This document shows positions 8,042 to 15,649 of a stretch of 64,000 nt of DNA, piece by piece. The translations under genes were made by a program, and so were the position numbers. The stretch is taken from the NCBI GenBank assembly GCA_016721085.1, contig JADKJI010000014.1, positions 62,001-126,000 on the forward strand, in the 5' to 3' direction. This DNA is from Chitinophagaceae bacterium. GTDB lineage: Bacteria; Bacteroidota; Bacteroidia; Chitinophagales; Chitinophagaceae. The notes beneath the pieces were generated by a model. The model had not been told where the DNA came from. It worked only from the letters and a program-made list of their open reading frames with translations, and ran no database searches. Numbering within the stretch: the stretch's first letter is position 1; each line of letters starts with the position of its first letter.

Positions 8042-9034
8042 ATGCGCTTAACTACCACTTTTTTACTGTTGCTGGCGGTTGCTATCGCTAAAGGACAACC
8101 ATCCCTTGGTACCAATAATGGGGTGTTTCCCAACAGTACAAAGGAGGCCTGTATTGTAAATGCAGGTCGCTTATTGAATGAAGTATTTGGATTGATGGAA
8201 AAGAATTATTACCGTAAAGATGCCGTAGCCTGGGATAGTCTTTTTAATGCGGCCAAAAAGAGATTGCAGAACAGCCTTTCTTGTGAAGACGCTTACGAAA
8301 CCATCGGATGGTGCTTCAGTCAGATGAAAGAGAACCATAGTTTCATTATGCCCGCCATAAAAGCAGCTGAATATAATAATGATACTTCTTATGTCAGGTT
8401 TATGCCCGACCTCAAGAACATGGTGGGTGAAATAAAGGGTGAGATTATTAACGACAGTATCGCTTATTTTACATTGCCATGGATCAATACAACCGATGAA
8501 GGTATCTGTAATCATCTTGCTGATAGTCTTCAACGATTGATCGCCTCACTCGATAGACCTGAAGTGAAAAACTGGATTATTGATCTCCGTAAGAATACCG
8601 GAGGCAATTGCTGGCCCATGCTCGCTGGTGTAGGCCCTCTGTTAGGAAATGGTACCGTTGGTTATTTTGTGCGGAACCAGGAGAAAGTACCCATCATCTA
8701 TCAGAACGGGATAGCCTATCAGGGTAAGAATGTAAGAAGTAACCTTACTAGTTCTCATACTTCAAGCTCTGGTGAAATCATAACCATGGCATTCAAGGGT
8801 AGGGACGATGTGGCTGTTATTGGAGAACCCACAGCCGGACTTACCACTGCTAACGCTACTTATAAGCTTTCAAACAATGCTATGCTGGTACTTACTGTTT
8901 GCCAGGAAGCCGATAGGCATGGTCGAATTTATGAAGGAAGGATTCGTCCCGACCAATGGGTGGAAGCTGACCTGGTTGCAGGAGGACCTGACATTATAAA
9001 ATGCCATGCTTTGAATTATCTGGGTAGTAAATAA
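8042..9034 (+). CDS. Secreted S41 family (C-terminal processing type) peptidase
   Basis: 330 residues with a signal peptide (FLLLLAVAIAKG, cleavage near residue 19). The catalytic tail-specific-protease domain shows DLRKNTGGN (181-189), the serine-nucleophile motif in SSSGE (Ser243), and VIGEPTAGLTTA after it, which normally precedes the substrate-binding loop. No PDZ domain is recognisable between the N-terminal helical region and the protease core, so it is a short S41 member rather than a full Prc/CtpA. The substrate is unknown, presumably periplasmic or surface peptides. Confidence 0.85.
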   Translation: MRLTTTFLLLLAVAIAKGQPSLGTNNGVFPNSTKEACIVNAGRLLNEVFGLMEKNYYRKDAVAWDSLFNAAKKRLQNSLSCEDAYETIGWCFSQMKENHSFIMPAIKAAEYNNDTSYVRFMPDLKNMVGEIKGEIINDSIAYFTLPWINTTDEGICNHLADSLQRLIASLDRPEVKNWIIDLRKNTGGNCWPMLAGVGPLLGNGTVGYFVRNQEKVPIIYQNGIAYQGKNVRSNLTSSHTSSSGEIITMAFKGRDDVAVIGEPTAGLTTANATYKLSNNAMLVLTVCQEADRHGRIYEGRIRPDQWVEADLVAGGPDIIKCHALNYLGSK

Positions 9035-9208
9035 GCTACAAATCCAATTGGGAACTTGTCGAAACTAAAGTTGTATCCGCAATTTTAGACTCCTAACATA
9101 TTTTTATGATGTAAGAACGTGGTATAGCGAAAGATTTGAATATAACTGTCGTCAAACGAAAGACGGTAATTTGTATCTTTCCATCTATATAAAAACCACC
9201 TCTTTAAC

Positions 9209-10735
9209 ATGAAATGGCTTTTCCGCATCCTTGCAATGGCTTTTTTGGGAATAGTAGTCTTGGCATTCCGCCCTGTAAAATCCACCGCACCTGCCTTATA
9301 TGTTTCTAGTTTTGAAAATGTACTGGGCACCTCTTTTGAAATGAAAGTGTTGTCTGCGTCGGAGTCTCAAGCCGATGTAGCAGAGGATATAGCCCTGAAA
9401 GAAATAGATAGATTATCATCTATCCTCAGTACTTATGACCCTTTGAGTGAATTCAGTCAATGGCAAAAGTCGCATGGGGTAGCCGTGAAATTGTCTCCAG
9501 AACTGTTTGAAGTGTTATCCTTATTTGAAAAATGGGGTAAAGCAACCAATGGAGCACTTGACCCTGCAGCGGGAGAGGCTATTCGAGTTTGGAAAAATGC
9601 AGAGAAAATTCAACAACTACCTGCAGAGAAAGAGCTATCAGCTGCTGTTCAGTTAGTGAAACAACCTCATTGGCAATTGGATCCAGAAAATAACACTGCC
9701 ATTCATCTTTCTTCAGTGCCATTGGTGCTGAATAGTTTTGTGAAGTCATATATAATCAATAAGGTGGCTCAAAAAGTGATGGAGCTTGAAGGTCTTAAAG
9801 CTGCAGTTGTAAATATTGGTGGTGACATGGTAATCGTTGGTGATAGAAAGGAACTCGTATCTATCAGTAATCCAAGAGCTTCAGCTGAAAACGATTTTCC
9901 GATTACAAATTTGGAAATATCAGGGAAAGCAATTGCTACCAGTGGCGATTATAGAAGAGGATATTCTATAAATGGGGAATGGTTTTCTCATATTGTGGAT
10001 CCTCGCACTGCCCGCCCCGTTAGTGCTATCATAAGCGCTACCGTTGTTTCAGAGTCTGCAATTGATGCAGGCGCATTAGCAACAGCTTTTAATATTGTTT
10101 CAACAGATGAAGCAAGGCAACTGGCTTCTGCAATTCCTGGCACAGAATATCTTATCATAACAGCCAATGGAGATAGAATTGAAAGCGATGGATGGAATCT
10201 GATGGAAAAAAACATGAGTCCAGCAAAATCTGAAATTAGTAAACCAGCTGATCCCAAACAGAAATCCTGGAAAACGGATTATGAAGTGGCTATTAATCTT
10301 GAACTGATGCGTTTTGAAGGAAGATCACGCAGGCCATTTGTTGCGGTATGGGTTGAAGACAGTAAGCAGCAGACAGTTCGCACCGTTGCTCTATGGTTTA
10401 ATAAACCCAGATGGCTCCCTGATTTGAAAGAATGGTTTCATAAAAATAAGGACACTTATATTAATGGTTCTACAGATGTTTATAGCATAAGTAGCGCCAC
10501 CCGTGCTGCAGGAGCATATACATTGAAATGGGATGGAAAGAACGATAAAGGAGAATATGTGAAGCAGGATAACTATACTATATATATTGAAGTGGCCAGG
10601 GAACATGGAACCTATCAATTGATAAAACAGGAAATTTCTTGTAAGAATAAAGCTGTTCAATATACCCTGCCTTCTAATACGGAAGTTAATTCAGCTTCTA
10701 TTGATTACAGAAAGATTGGTACTGAAAACAATTGA
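9209..10735 (+). CDS. FAD:protein FMN transferase (ApbE) fused to a DUF2271 domain
   Basis: 508 residues. An N-terminal membrane/signal segment (residues ~3-20) exports it. Residues ~30-335 are ApbE, which transfers FMN from FAD onto a Thr/Ser of extracytoplasmic redox proteins: YVSSFENVLGTSFEMKV, GALDPAAG, VVNIGGDMVIVGD, IATSGDYRRGY, and SHIVDPRTARPV. Residues ~350-495 are a DUF2271 domain (FVAVWVEDSKQQTVRTVALWF, ATRAAGAYTLKWDGKNDKG), a domain reported in extracellular flavin-based electron transfer loci. The stop codon sits six bases before the next ATG, so it is co-transcribed with the PepSY protein. No separate FMN-bearing acceptor protein is visible in the window. Confidence 0.88.
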   Translation: MKWLFRILAMAFLGIVVLAFRPVKSTAPALYVSSFENVLGTSFEMKVLSASESQADVAEDIALKEIDRLSSILSTYDPLSEFSQWQKSHGVAVKLSPELFEVLSLFEKWGKATNGALDPAAGEAIRVWKNAEKIQQLPAEKELSAAVQLVKQPHWQLDPENNTAIHLSSVPLVLNSFVKSYIINKVAQKVMELEGLKAAVVNIGGDMVIVGDRKELVSISNPRASAENDFPITNLEISGKAIATSGDYRRGYSINGEWFSHIVDPRTARPVSAIISATVVSESAIDAGALATAFNIVSTDEARQLASAIPGTEYLIITANGDRIESDGWNLMEKNMSPAKSEISKPADPKQKSWKTDYEVAINLELMRFEGRSRRPFVAVWVEDSKQQTVRTVALWFNKPRWLPDLKEWFHKNKDTYINGSTDVYSISSATRAAGAYTLKWDGKNDKGEYVKQDNYTIYIEVAREHGTYQLIKQEISCKNKAVQYTLPSNTEVNSASIDYRKIGTENN

Positions 10736-10740
10736 GTCAG

Positions 10741-11376
10741 ATGGCACCAGAAACTCTCCCCGTAAAGAGCTATAAGAAAGGATTCATATTTAAGAGAAAC
10801 ATCTCAAATTGGTCAAGATGGCTTCATATCTATCTTTCGATGATCAGTTTTTTTGTATTGTTTTTCTTTGCGGTGACTGGACTTACATTGAACCATACAG
10901 AATGGTTTACCAGTCAACAGCATACCCAATCCAAAAAAGGCAAGGTTGATCCAAAATGGGTAAATACTCCCGATAGTGCTTCCGTAGCCAGATTGGAGAT
11001 CGTTGAATTCATGAGAAAGACTCATAACGTAAAAGGTGCCATGACCGAATTCACTACAGACGAATACCAATGTACAGTTTCATTCAATGGGCCGGGTTAC
11101 ACAGCAGATGTTTTCATCAATCGTGAAGATGGTGTCTACGATTTTAGTGAGACAACTACAGGAGCTTTTGGTGTCATGAACGACTTACACAAAGGTCGAG
11201 ATTCAGGCAAAGCCTGGTCGTTGTTGATTGACATCTCTGCGGTTTTGATGGTGGTTGTTTCATTGACTGGTTTGGTTATGTTATTCTTCCTCAAAAAGAA
11301 AAGGGTAGCTGGATTGGTACTGATGGCTGTTGGGTTGATATTGCTGTACCTGGTTTATATTATCTGGGTTCCATAG
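10741..11376 (+). CDS. PepSY-associated transmembrane protein
   Basis: 211 residues from ATG 10741; a TTG at 10732 overlapping the apbE stop is the alternative start. Layout: a basic N-terminus, TM1 (MISFFVLFFFAVTGLTLNH), a periplasmic PepSY-like domain (residues ~50-150), then two C-terminal helices (ISAVLMVVVSLTGLVMLFFL and LVLMAVGLILLYLVYIIW). Coupled to ApbE-DUF2271, it is a candidate inner-membrane electron conduit or reductase partner for a flavinylated periplasmic protein (inference from gene context and published flavinylation loci). No heme-binding His pair could be assigned with confidence beyond RWLHIYL and NDLHKGRD. Confidence 0.8.
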   Translation: MAPETLPVKSYKKGFIFKRNISNWSRWLHIYLSMISFFVLFFFAVTGLTLNHTEWFTSQQHTQSKKGKVDPKWVNTPDSASVARLEIVEFMRKTHNVKGAMTEFTTDEYQCTVSFNGPGYTADVFINREDGVYDFSETTTGAFGVMNDLHKGRDSGKAWSLLIDISAVLMVVVSLTGLVMLFFLKKKRVAGLVLMAVGLILLYLVYIIWVP

Positions 11377-11383
11377 ATTAGTA

Positions 11384-11553
11384 AGTTGAATAAGTTGAAT
11401 TAGTTCAATTGGTTTCCCCGACGCGTCGGGGGTTGAAAATGTTTAAAGGTTTTTGAAATCGTAGGTTTCAATATTTTCATGAAACTCTTGGAAAGTAAGG
11501 GTTTACGACATTGAAAACCCGCAACCCACAACTCGCAACTCGTAACCCGCAAT
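11384..11553. repeat. Intergenic block with AACCCGC heptamers and a short palindrome
   Basis: At 11517-11553 the words AACCCGC, AACCCAC, AACTCGC, AACTCGT and AACCCGC follow at exact 7-nt spacing. Earlier (11384-11410) are AAGTTGAAT units, and CCCCGACGCGTCGGGG at ~11416 is a perfect palindrome. The 239-bp gap holds no gene. Confidence 0.75.
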
Positions 11554-11599
11554 TATAGTTCGGTTGACGAAACTCATACTTCCGAAAGGTCCTGCAATA

Positions 11600-11607
11600 T
11601 ATTTTTG
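11600..11607 (+). promoter_or_regulatory. -7 promoter box of the U32 gene
   Basis: TATTTTTG fits TAnnTTTG exactly, 8 bases before the ATG at 11616. A TTG lies 23 bases upstream. This implies a very short leader for the U32-ferredoxin pair. Confidence 0.5.
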
Positions 11608-11615
11608 CAGGCTCT

Positions 11616-12887
11616 ATGACATCCAAAAAAATAAATACTGTAGAACTTATGGCTCCTGCTGGTAATTGGGAGTCGCTTCAGGCTGCCCTGCAGGCAGGAG
11701 CCGATGCCATCTATTTTGGGGTGGAACAATTGAACATGAGAGCAAGAGCCACAATGAATTTTACTTTAGATGATCTTCAGGAAATAAGTGAGAGATGTAG
11801 TGAGAAGAATGTGAAGACCTATCTCACTATGAATACCATCGTGTACGATCATGATTTAACTCTTGTAAAAGCTGTTCTGAAATCGGCGGTAGAAGCAAAA
11901 ATTACTGCAGTTATAGCTTCAGACCATGCTGTAATTGCTGAAGCAAGAAGAGTAGTTATGGAAGTTCATATCTCAACACAGCTAAATATTACCAACCTTG
12001 AAACTGTCAGATTTTATTCAGTCTTTGCTGATGTAATGGTGCTTTCAAGAGAACTAAGTATCAGACAGGTGAAAGCAATTGTTGATGGCATTAAAAGAGA
12101 GAATATAACCGGTCCTTCAGGAAACCTGGTTGCTATCGAAGTATTTGTACATGGGGCTCTTTGTATGGCCGTTTCAGGTAAATGTTATCTGAGTCTGCAT
12201 ACCCAAAACGCTTCGGCAAACAGAGGTGCCTGTGTCCAAAATTGTCGCAGAAAGTATACAGTAATTGATCAGGAAGATGGACATGAGTTGGAAATCGACA
12301 ATGAATATATTATGTCGCCCAAAGATTTATGTACAATCGGCTTCATTGACCAGTTAATGGATGCTGGTGTAACAGTGTTAAAGATAGAAGGAAGGGGTAA
12401 GAGTGCAGATTATGTTAAGACTGTAACCCAATGTTACCGGGAAGCAATCGATGCAGTAGATGCAGGAACATTTTCTCAGGATAAAGTTGACCAATGGATG
12501 ATCAGGATGGAAGAAGTGTATAATCGTGGTTACTGGGGAGGTTATCTTTTTGGGAAAGAATTAGGGGAGTGGACAAATGCATCTGGATCAAAAGCAAAAA
12601 CGAGAAAAATTTATATAGGCAAAGGGCATCATTATTATCCAAAATCAAAGATTGCTGAATTCATAATAGAAGCTTTTCCCTTGCAAGTAGGAGATAGGGT
12701 TTTAGTGATGGGTAATAAGACTGGAGTAATTGAGACAACAGTTCAATCTTTACACGTTAATGATGATGGGGCGAAGGAAATGGCAAATAAAGGAGACAGA
12801 TGTGCATTCCCCATAGATACCCCAATACGAACATCCGATAAACTCTATAAAATTGTATCGGCAGAAACCGAAGAACCTTCCTTATGA
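11616..12887 (+). CDS. U32 family peptidase-like protein (tRNA/rRNA hydroxylation type)
   Basis: 423 residues. VELMAPAGNWESLQAALQAGADAIYFG is the standard U32 opening, and the U32 signature is clear in EVFVHGALCMAVSGKCYLS (residues ~177-195), followed by NRGACVQNCRR with further Cys. A C-terminal beta-barrel (residues ~330-415) is as in YegQ/TrhP. The E. coli relatives TrhP and RlhA are not known proteases but are needed for 5-hydroxylation of tRNA wobble uridine and of 23S rRNA C2501. Which of the two roles applies here is not decided by the sequence. It overlaps the ferredoxin gene by four bases (ATGA), a tight translational coupling that supports a redox/Fe-S role. Confidence 0.85.
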   Translation: MTSKKINTVELMAPAGNWESLQAALQAGADAIYFGVEQLNMRARATMNFTLDDLQEISERCSEKNVKTYLTMNTIVYDHDLTLVKAVLKSAVEAKITAVIASDHAVIAEARRVVMEVHISTQLNITNLETVRFYSVFADVMVLSRELSIRQVKAIVDGIKRENITGPSGNLVAIEVFVHGALCMAVSGKCYLSLHTQNASANRGACVQNCRRKYTVIDQEDGHELEIDNEYIMSPKDLCTIGFIDQLMDAGVTVLKIEGRGKSADYVKTVTQCYREAIDAVDAGTFSQDKVDQWMIRMEEVYNRGYWGGYLFGKELGEWTNASGSKAKTRKIYIGKGHHYYPKSKIAEFIIEAFPLQVGDRVLVMGNKTGVIETTVQSLHVNDDGAKEMANKGDRCAFPIDTPIRTSDKLYKIVSAETEEPSL

Positions 12888-13108
12888 TTACTATTACTCA
12901 ACAGAGACTGAAGTGTATTGGCTGCAACTATTGTGTTGAGGTAGCTCCGCATAGATGGCAGATGTCGAAAAAGGATGGCCGCAGCCAATTGATTGATTCC
13001 CGAGAACGTCGGGGATTTTGGTCGGTACAAGTATCGGAGGAGGAGAGGGAGATAAATGAAAAAGCGGCTAAATTATGTCCGGTTAAGATTATACAACTCC
13101 GCGGATGA
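12884..13108 (+). CDS. Small [4Fe-4S] ferredoxin coupled to the U32 protein
   Basis: 74 residues. Cluster ligands are Cys11, Cys14, Cys17 in CIGCNYC and Cys65 in LCPVK, a single-cluster ferredoxin. The start codon overlaps the U32 stop, so the two proteins are made together. The ferredoxin probably donates electrons to, or helps load the cluster of, the U32 partner; E. coli YfhL has been linked to U32-dependent RNA hydroxylation (known to me from the literature, not shown here). The stop codon lies inside the first GGATGACATCC palindrome of the repeat that follows. Confidence 0.85.
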   Translation: MITITQQRLKCIGCNYCVEVAPHRWQMSKKDGRSQLIDSRERRGFWSVQVSEEEREINEKAAKLCPVKIIQLRG

Positions 13109-13168
13109 CATCCACCCCCCCGGATGTCATCCTACCCCCAGGATGGCATCCGGGGGGGGGATGTCATC
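13103..13168. repeat. Four-fold GGATGNCATCC palindrome array
   Basis: Copies start at 13103 (GGATGACATCC), 13122 (GGATGTCATCC) and 13141 (GGATGGCATCC), with a partial fourth ending at about 13168. Units are 19 bp apart, with C-rich spacers before and a G9 run before the last. Any two neighbours can pair as a stem, and the C and G runs can pair too. It may terminate the U32-ferredoxin transcript, but there is no T tract. Confidence 0.75.
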
Positions 13169-13228
13169 TCCCCTTGTAAAACACAACCAAAATTTCCCCC
13201 ATTTCCCAGCTTTCCTGTAAATTAGGGC

Positions 13229-14494
13229 ATGGACAAACGTAGCTTCATCAAAAACATATCCCTTCTGGGACTCGTGACCGTTCCCGGTACCAACGAACTT
13301 GATTCATGGCTTTCAAAATTTGAAGACAAATCGCCTAAAGAATTGGCAGACGATGAATCTTTCTGGGAAGGTATCCGCAAAGGCTATCGCATAAAGCCCG
13401 ACTATATCAATCTCGAAAACGGCTACTATTGCTTCCTTCCACAAGAAACACTAGAAAATTATATCAGTCATATCAGGGAAGTGAATTACCAGGGTTCTTA
13501 CTACATGAGAACCGTTCAATGGGATAATAAAAAAGCTATGGCGGCAAAATTGGCTGCAGTGGCGGGTTGTACAACTGATGAACTGATCATTACCCGAAAT
13601 ACTACAGAATCACTTGACTTGGTAATAGGTGGTATCCACTGGCAACAAGGTGATGAGGCCGTAATGGCAGAGCAAGACTACGGAGCCATGCTTGATATGT
13701 TTAAGCATGTTGCAAAACGTTACGGTGTTTTGAACCGCATCGTCTCTGTTCCAAACCATCCAGCTTCTGATGAGGAAATCGTTGAAATCTATGCCAAAGC
13801 ACTTACGCCAAAAACAAAACTGTTGATGATTGGGCATATGATCAATATCACAGGACATATTCTCCCAGTTAGAAAGATCTGCGATATGGCCCACAGCAAA
13901 GGGGTGAAGGTGATGGTGGATGGGGCACATGCATTCGCTCATATCAAGTTCTCTATTCCCGACCTGCATTGCGATTTCTATGGAGCCAGTCTCCATAAAT
14001 GGTTAAGTGTTCCGTTAGGTGCCGGCATCCTGTATGTGAATAAGGAAAGCATCGCTTCCGTTTGGCCTTTGATTGCTGATAGCGACACCCGTAAAGACGA
14101 TGATATCTACCGGTTGAATCATATAGGTACCCATCCGGTAGCAACCGATCTTACTATTGCCGATGCCGTTGATTTTTATAATAAAGTAGGAGTGGAAAGA
14201 AAAGAAGCAAGACTTCGCTTTCTTCAACAATATTGGACATCCAAAGTGAGAAATTTGCCCAGAGTAATTGTAAATACTCCCGAAGACCCTGCAAGGTGTT
14301 GTGGTATTGCCAATGTTGGTATTAAGGATATGAAGCCAGCAGTGTTGGCGGAAACACTCTTTACGAAATATAAAATTTATACCGTAGCCATCGATTATGC
14401 AAATGTTCATGGTTGCAGGATCACGCCAAACATTTATACCACACCAAAGGAACTTGATCAGTTAGTAAAAGCATTAAAGGAACTAGGAGCCTGA
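13229..14494 (+). CDS. PLP-dependent aminotransferase class V / isopenicillin-N-epimerase-like enzyme
   Basis: 421 residues. Fold-type I PLP enzyme: ITRNTTESLDLVI binds the cofactor phosphate, MVDGAHAFAH carries Asp231 (pyridine nitrogen) and His234, and Lys257 in ASLHKWL forms the Schiff base. This arrangement matches the NifS/CsdA superfamily branch annotated as isopenicillin N epimerase or EgtE-like lyase. The N-terminus (MDKRSFIKNISLLGLV) resembles a Tat-like or cleavable leader, common on periplasmic members in Bacteroidota, though only one Arg is present. Reaction and substrate are unknown. No sulfur-assembly partner is adjacent. Confidence 0.83.
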   Translation: MDKRSFIKNISLLGLVTVPGTNELDSWLSKFEDKSPKELADDESFWEGIRKGYRIKPDYINLENGYYCFLPQETLENYISHIREVNYQGSYYMRTVQWDNKKAMAAKLAAVAGCTTDELIITRNTTESLDLVIGGIHWQQGDEAVMAEQDYGAMLDMFKHVAKRYGVLNRIVSVPNHPASDEEIVEIYAKALTPKTKLLMIGHMINITGHILPVRKICDMAHSKGVKVMVDGAHAFAHIKFSIPDLHCDFYGASLHKWLSVPLGAGILYVNKESIASVWPLIADSDTRKDDDIYRLNHIGTHPVATDLTIADAVDFYNKVGVERKEARLRFLQQYWTSKVRNLPRVIVNTPEDPARCCGIANVGIKDMKPAVLAETLFTKYKIYTVAIDYANVHGCRITPNIYTTPKELDQLVKALKELGA

Positions 14495-14557
14495 TTTCTG
14501 TAAAACAAACGAACCTTTTTTTCAAAAGCGAACCCTTTATTCAAAAAACCTTGTACA

Positions 14558-15491
14558 ATGAAGTTGATTTTCATCTTAATGGTTGTTGTGATCTTTTAGT
14601 ATTCCTTTTGCTGTTTATTCGCAGCAAGTTAATAGCTGCGGGTATAAGATTCCACCAAGAACTACCAGCCTCAGGAGTAATTTCCAATCCGTATATGAGG
14701 CTTCTTCTATCGTAAAGAGTATCCTCGATTCTGTAAAATGGAGAGAAAATTTCCAGTTACAGGAACAGAATGGAATCAATAATGCTTATGCAACCGTAAT
14801 AAGAAATGTAAGGTGGATTGTATATGATAATATCTTTTTGGAAAGTGTAGATTCTTACGCAGGTACTAAATGGGCCTCTATAAGTATTCTGGCCCATGAA
14901 ATGGGGCACCATTACTATAACCATGTAGTAAGTTCAAAAGGAAGTACAATTCCTACAGAAATTGAAGCAGATGCTTTCTCGGGGTATGCTTTATATAAAT
15001 TCGGTGCTACTCTCGAGCAGTCGATTGCTGCCATGCAGGCAATTGCGAGTGAAAAATCAAGCAGTACCCATCCTGCAAAAAAAGATAGATTAAATGCCAT
15101 TACCAGTGGATGGCAGAAAGCAAAAGCTGAAGGAAGGGGGGCTCCACCACCACCTCCAGGTAAAGTGCCATTGCCAGGCGGTGTAACCCCTCCAGCAGGA
15201 ACAGGAGCGGGGAATTCAAACGCTGAAAACGATCCCAGCTGGATTGCACTAAGCATAGTAAGTAACAAAGAAGAGACTGTTTACCTGAGTGATGATGGCC
15301 GCAATTTTCAACCAGTTAAGATTAGTGCTTCACAACCTTTCGTTTTCAAGTTTGAAATCTATAATTACGGTTGGTTACGTTTGCCGTATTTCAACGGGTA
15401 CAGAAATTATAAACTATTACATGGGAAGGATTATATCATACTATGGAATAGGAGGTCCAGAAACTGGACAATAACTGAAATCCCAGATTAG
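14558..15491 (+). CDS. Secreted M48-type metalloprotease-like protein, frameshifted at 14594-14597
   Basis: The ATG at 14558 encodes MKLIFILMVVVIF and then meets TAG. Removing one T of the T4 run (14594-14597) restores a full signal peptide ending AVYSQQ and a continuous protein of about 310 residues. The zinc motif HEMGHH (HExxH) is followed by EIEADAFSGY, whose Glu fits the third ligand, as in M48 peptidases. A Pro/Gly-rich linker (APPPPPGKVPLPGG) joins a C-terminal beta domain of ~90 residues with no known match to me. Without the correction only a TTG-started fragment at 14838 would be called. Likely periplasmic; target unknown. Confidence 0.75.
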
Positions 15492-15649
15492 GTCTGCAAA
15501 TTTTATTTTATTGTTTTGAATTTGTAAACTAGCCCTAAGACTGTTAGCATGGGCAGTACTTTTTTATGATAGCATCCATAGGCAGCTTTGCCTTAATTGG
15601 GTTATCTTGAGCCCGAATTGATTTTATCATTTAGATTTCTGGAATTGAA

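Noticed and set aside
11140..11190. FMN attachment motif in the PepSY protein (ETTTGAFG)
   Set aside because: It lacks the Asp at the start and the final Thr/Ser of the usual D-x2-[ST]-G-A-[ST] flavinylation sequence, so it is not a supported target site.
14838..15491. A short cytoplasmic protease starting at TTG 14838
   Set aside because: The same frame is open upstream and, after removal of one T at 14594-14597, joins a perfect signal peptide, so the short form is an artefact of the frameshift.
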